NCBI GenBank assembly: GCA_937916485.1
Contig: CALFSV010000199.1
Location: 1 to 6,804 of the forward strand
Length of the DNA stretch: 6,804 nt
Source of the DNA: an uncultured Paracoccaceae bacterium
GTDB taxonomy: Bacteria > Pseudomonadota > Alphaproteobacteria > Rhodobacterales > Rhodobacteraceae
Direction: 5' to 3'
The first letter of the stretch is position 1, and each line of letters opens with the position of its first letter. A program made the position numbers and the translations under genes. Positions 5,917-6,804 of this stretch are shown piece after piece. The notes beneath the pieces were generated by a model that ran no database searches, was not told where the DNA came from, and saw only the letters and a list, made by a program, of their open reading frames with translations.

Positions 5917-6747
5917 ATGAACCTGCTCTCTGATCCTCTCACGCTCGCCAGTCTCATTGGCGCCCTCGTCCTTGCAGGTGCAGCCATCGGGTTCTTGGCT
6001 GGTGTGTTTGGCGTCGGCGGCGGCGCAATTTCGGTCCCTATCTTTTTCGAGATTTTCGGCGCTTTGGGCTACCCCCCTGATGTGGCGATGCCGATCGCGG
6101 TCGGTACGTCCCTCGCCGTTATAATCCCAACATCAATAAGTTCCGCCCGCGGGCACCACAAGAAAGGCACTCTCGATGTCGCTATTCTGCGTACGTGGGC
6201 GGTTCCTATCCTGATCGGCGTACTTCTCGGCGCGGCCATAGCCCGTTTTGCCGCTCCCGTGGTGTTTCAGGCGACCTTCGTTCTCGTGGCTAGCATCAAC
6301 GCCGTCAAACTGCTCACTGGCGGCAAAGGCTGGAACCTCAGTGAAACCCTGCCCAGCGTACTCGCAATGCGGTTCAGCGGTATGCTGATCGGACTAGTCT
6401 CGGCAATCATGGGCATCGGCGGCGGAGCGGTCTCGAACCTGTTCCTAACCCTGCATGGCGTCCCCATACATCGTGCAATCTCGACCTCGGCGGGCGTCGG
6501 AGTGCTGATAGCAATCCCAGGCACGATCGGCTACATAATCGCAGGCTTCGGCCGCGGCGACCTGCCTCCTGGGTCGCTGGGCTTCGTATCGCTCTTCGCC
6601 TTCGCCCTAACAATTCCAACCTCGATCCTAACGACCCGCTTCGGCGTTACACTGGTCCACAAGCTTTCCCGCCGCGCCCTCGAAATGGCGTTCGGCAGCT
6701 TCCTTGTGCTAGTAGCAGGACGTTTCCTATGGGCTATCATCAGTTAG
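5917..6747 (+). CDS. TauE/SafE-family membrane anion transporter
   Basis: This 276-residue inner-membrane protein has two halves, each with the family's glycine-rich motif: GFLAGVFGVGGGAISVP at 25-41 and GLVSAIMGIGGGAVSN at 159-174. Between them are the AVGTSLAVIIPTS segment at 61-73 and the charged ARGHHKKG loop at 77-84. Membrane segments are predicted at about 10-33, 35-50, 57-76, 94-112, 115-133, 150-172, 192-211, 220-239 and 256-274. Characterised members are linked to export of sulfite or sulfoacetate-type anions, or to uptake or export of organic acids. Its ATG comes 1 bp after the dehydrogenase stop, so it belongs to the enzyme operon. It may dispose of a product anion, such as sulfite if the substrate is a sulfonate, or add a second uptake route. 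Direction and substrate are inferred. Confidence 0.92.
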   Translation: MNLLSDPLTLASLIGALVLAGAAIGFLAGVFGVGGGAISVPIFFEIFGALGYPPDVAMPIAVGTSLAVIIPTSISSARGHHKKGTLDVAILRTWAVPILIGVLLGAAIARFAAPVVFQATFVLVASINAVKLLTGGKGWNLSETLPSVLAMRFSGMLIGLVSAIMGIGGGAVSNLFLTLHGVPIHRAISTSAGVGVLIAIPGTIGYIIAGFGRGDLPPGSLGFVSLFAFALTIPTSILTTRFGVTLVHKLSRRALEMAFGSFLVLVAGRFLWAIIS

Positions 6748-6749
6748 GC

Positions 6750-6763
6750 GGGTGCTGTCAGAC
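6750..6763 (+). repeat. Right copy of a boundary inverted repeat
   Basis: GGGTGCTGTCAGAC begins 2 bp after the stop codon of the membrane transporter and reads outward. It is the partner of the minus-strand copy at 41-54, with 12 of 14 bases equal. The remaining sequence to 6804 shows no gene and no clear hairpin terminator. Confidence 0.4.
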
Positions 6764-6804
6764 TAATGAGAACTCGCATCGGATTGCTGGCGCAGCTTTA
6801 ATCT

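Overview
The window holds two compact, divergently transcribed operons that share one AT-rich control region at about 3501-3739. Gene content, a GC-rich coding style and many 1-4 base gene junctions suggest an alphaproteobacterium, for example the Sphingomonadales or Rhodobacterales; this is inference from style and families, not a marker gene.

The leftward operon (3500 down to 64, minus strand) encodes a NitT/TauT-type ABC importer followed by its likely regulator. In transcription order it is a Tat-exported periplasmic substrate-binding protein, an ATPase, a permease, and a GntR-family (FCD subfamily) repressor-type regulator. The junctions are 5 bp, a 4-base ATGA overlap, and 1 bp.

The rightward operon (3740 up to 6747, plus strand) encodes four proteins: a fumarylacetoacetate-hydrolase-family enzyme closest in feel to fumarylpyruvate hydrolases, a RraA/LigK-like 2-oxo-acid aldolase or oxaloacetate decarboxylase, a beta-hydroxyacid dehydrogenase of the 3-hydroxyisobutyrate dehydrogenase family, and a TauE/SafE-family anion permease. 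Its junctions are GTGA overlap, ATGA overlap and 1 bp.

Taken together this looks like one regulon for uptake of a small organic anion and for the last steps of its breakdown: C-C bond hydrolysis of a diketo acid, aldol cleavage or decarboxylation of an oxo-acid, oxidation or reduction of a beta-hydroxyacid, and export of an acid or sulfite. No oxygenase, ring-cleavage enzyme or desulfonase is present, so the substrate cannot be named from the window.

The most interesting non-coding signals are in the control region. One is a perfect 10-bp motif (TAACGTTTGA) repeated in mirror orientation so that each operon has one copy facing it. The other is a short palindrome (AATGSCATT) present twice, plus a degenerate third copy. 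A 14-bp imperfect inverted repeat (12/14) brackets the whole two-operon unit immediately outside the terminal stop codons, which may mark ends of mobile elements. I found no RNA genes, CRISPR arrays, complete insertion sequences or pseudogenes.
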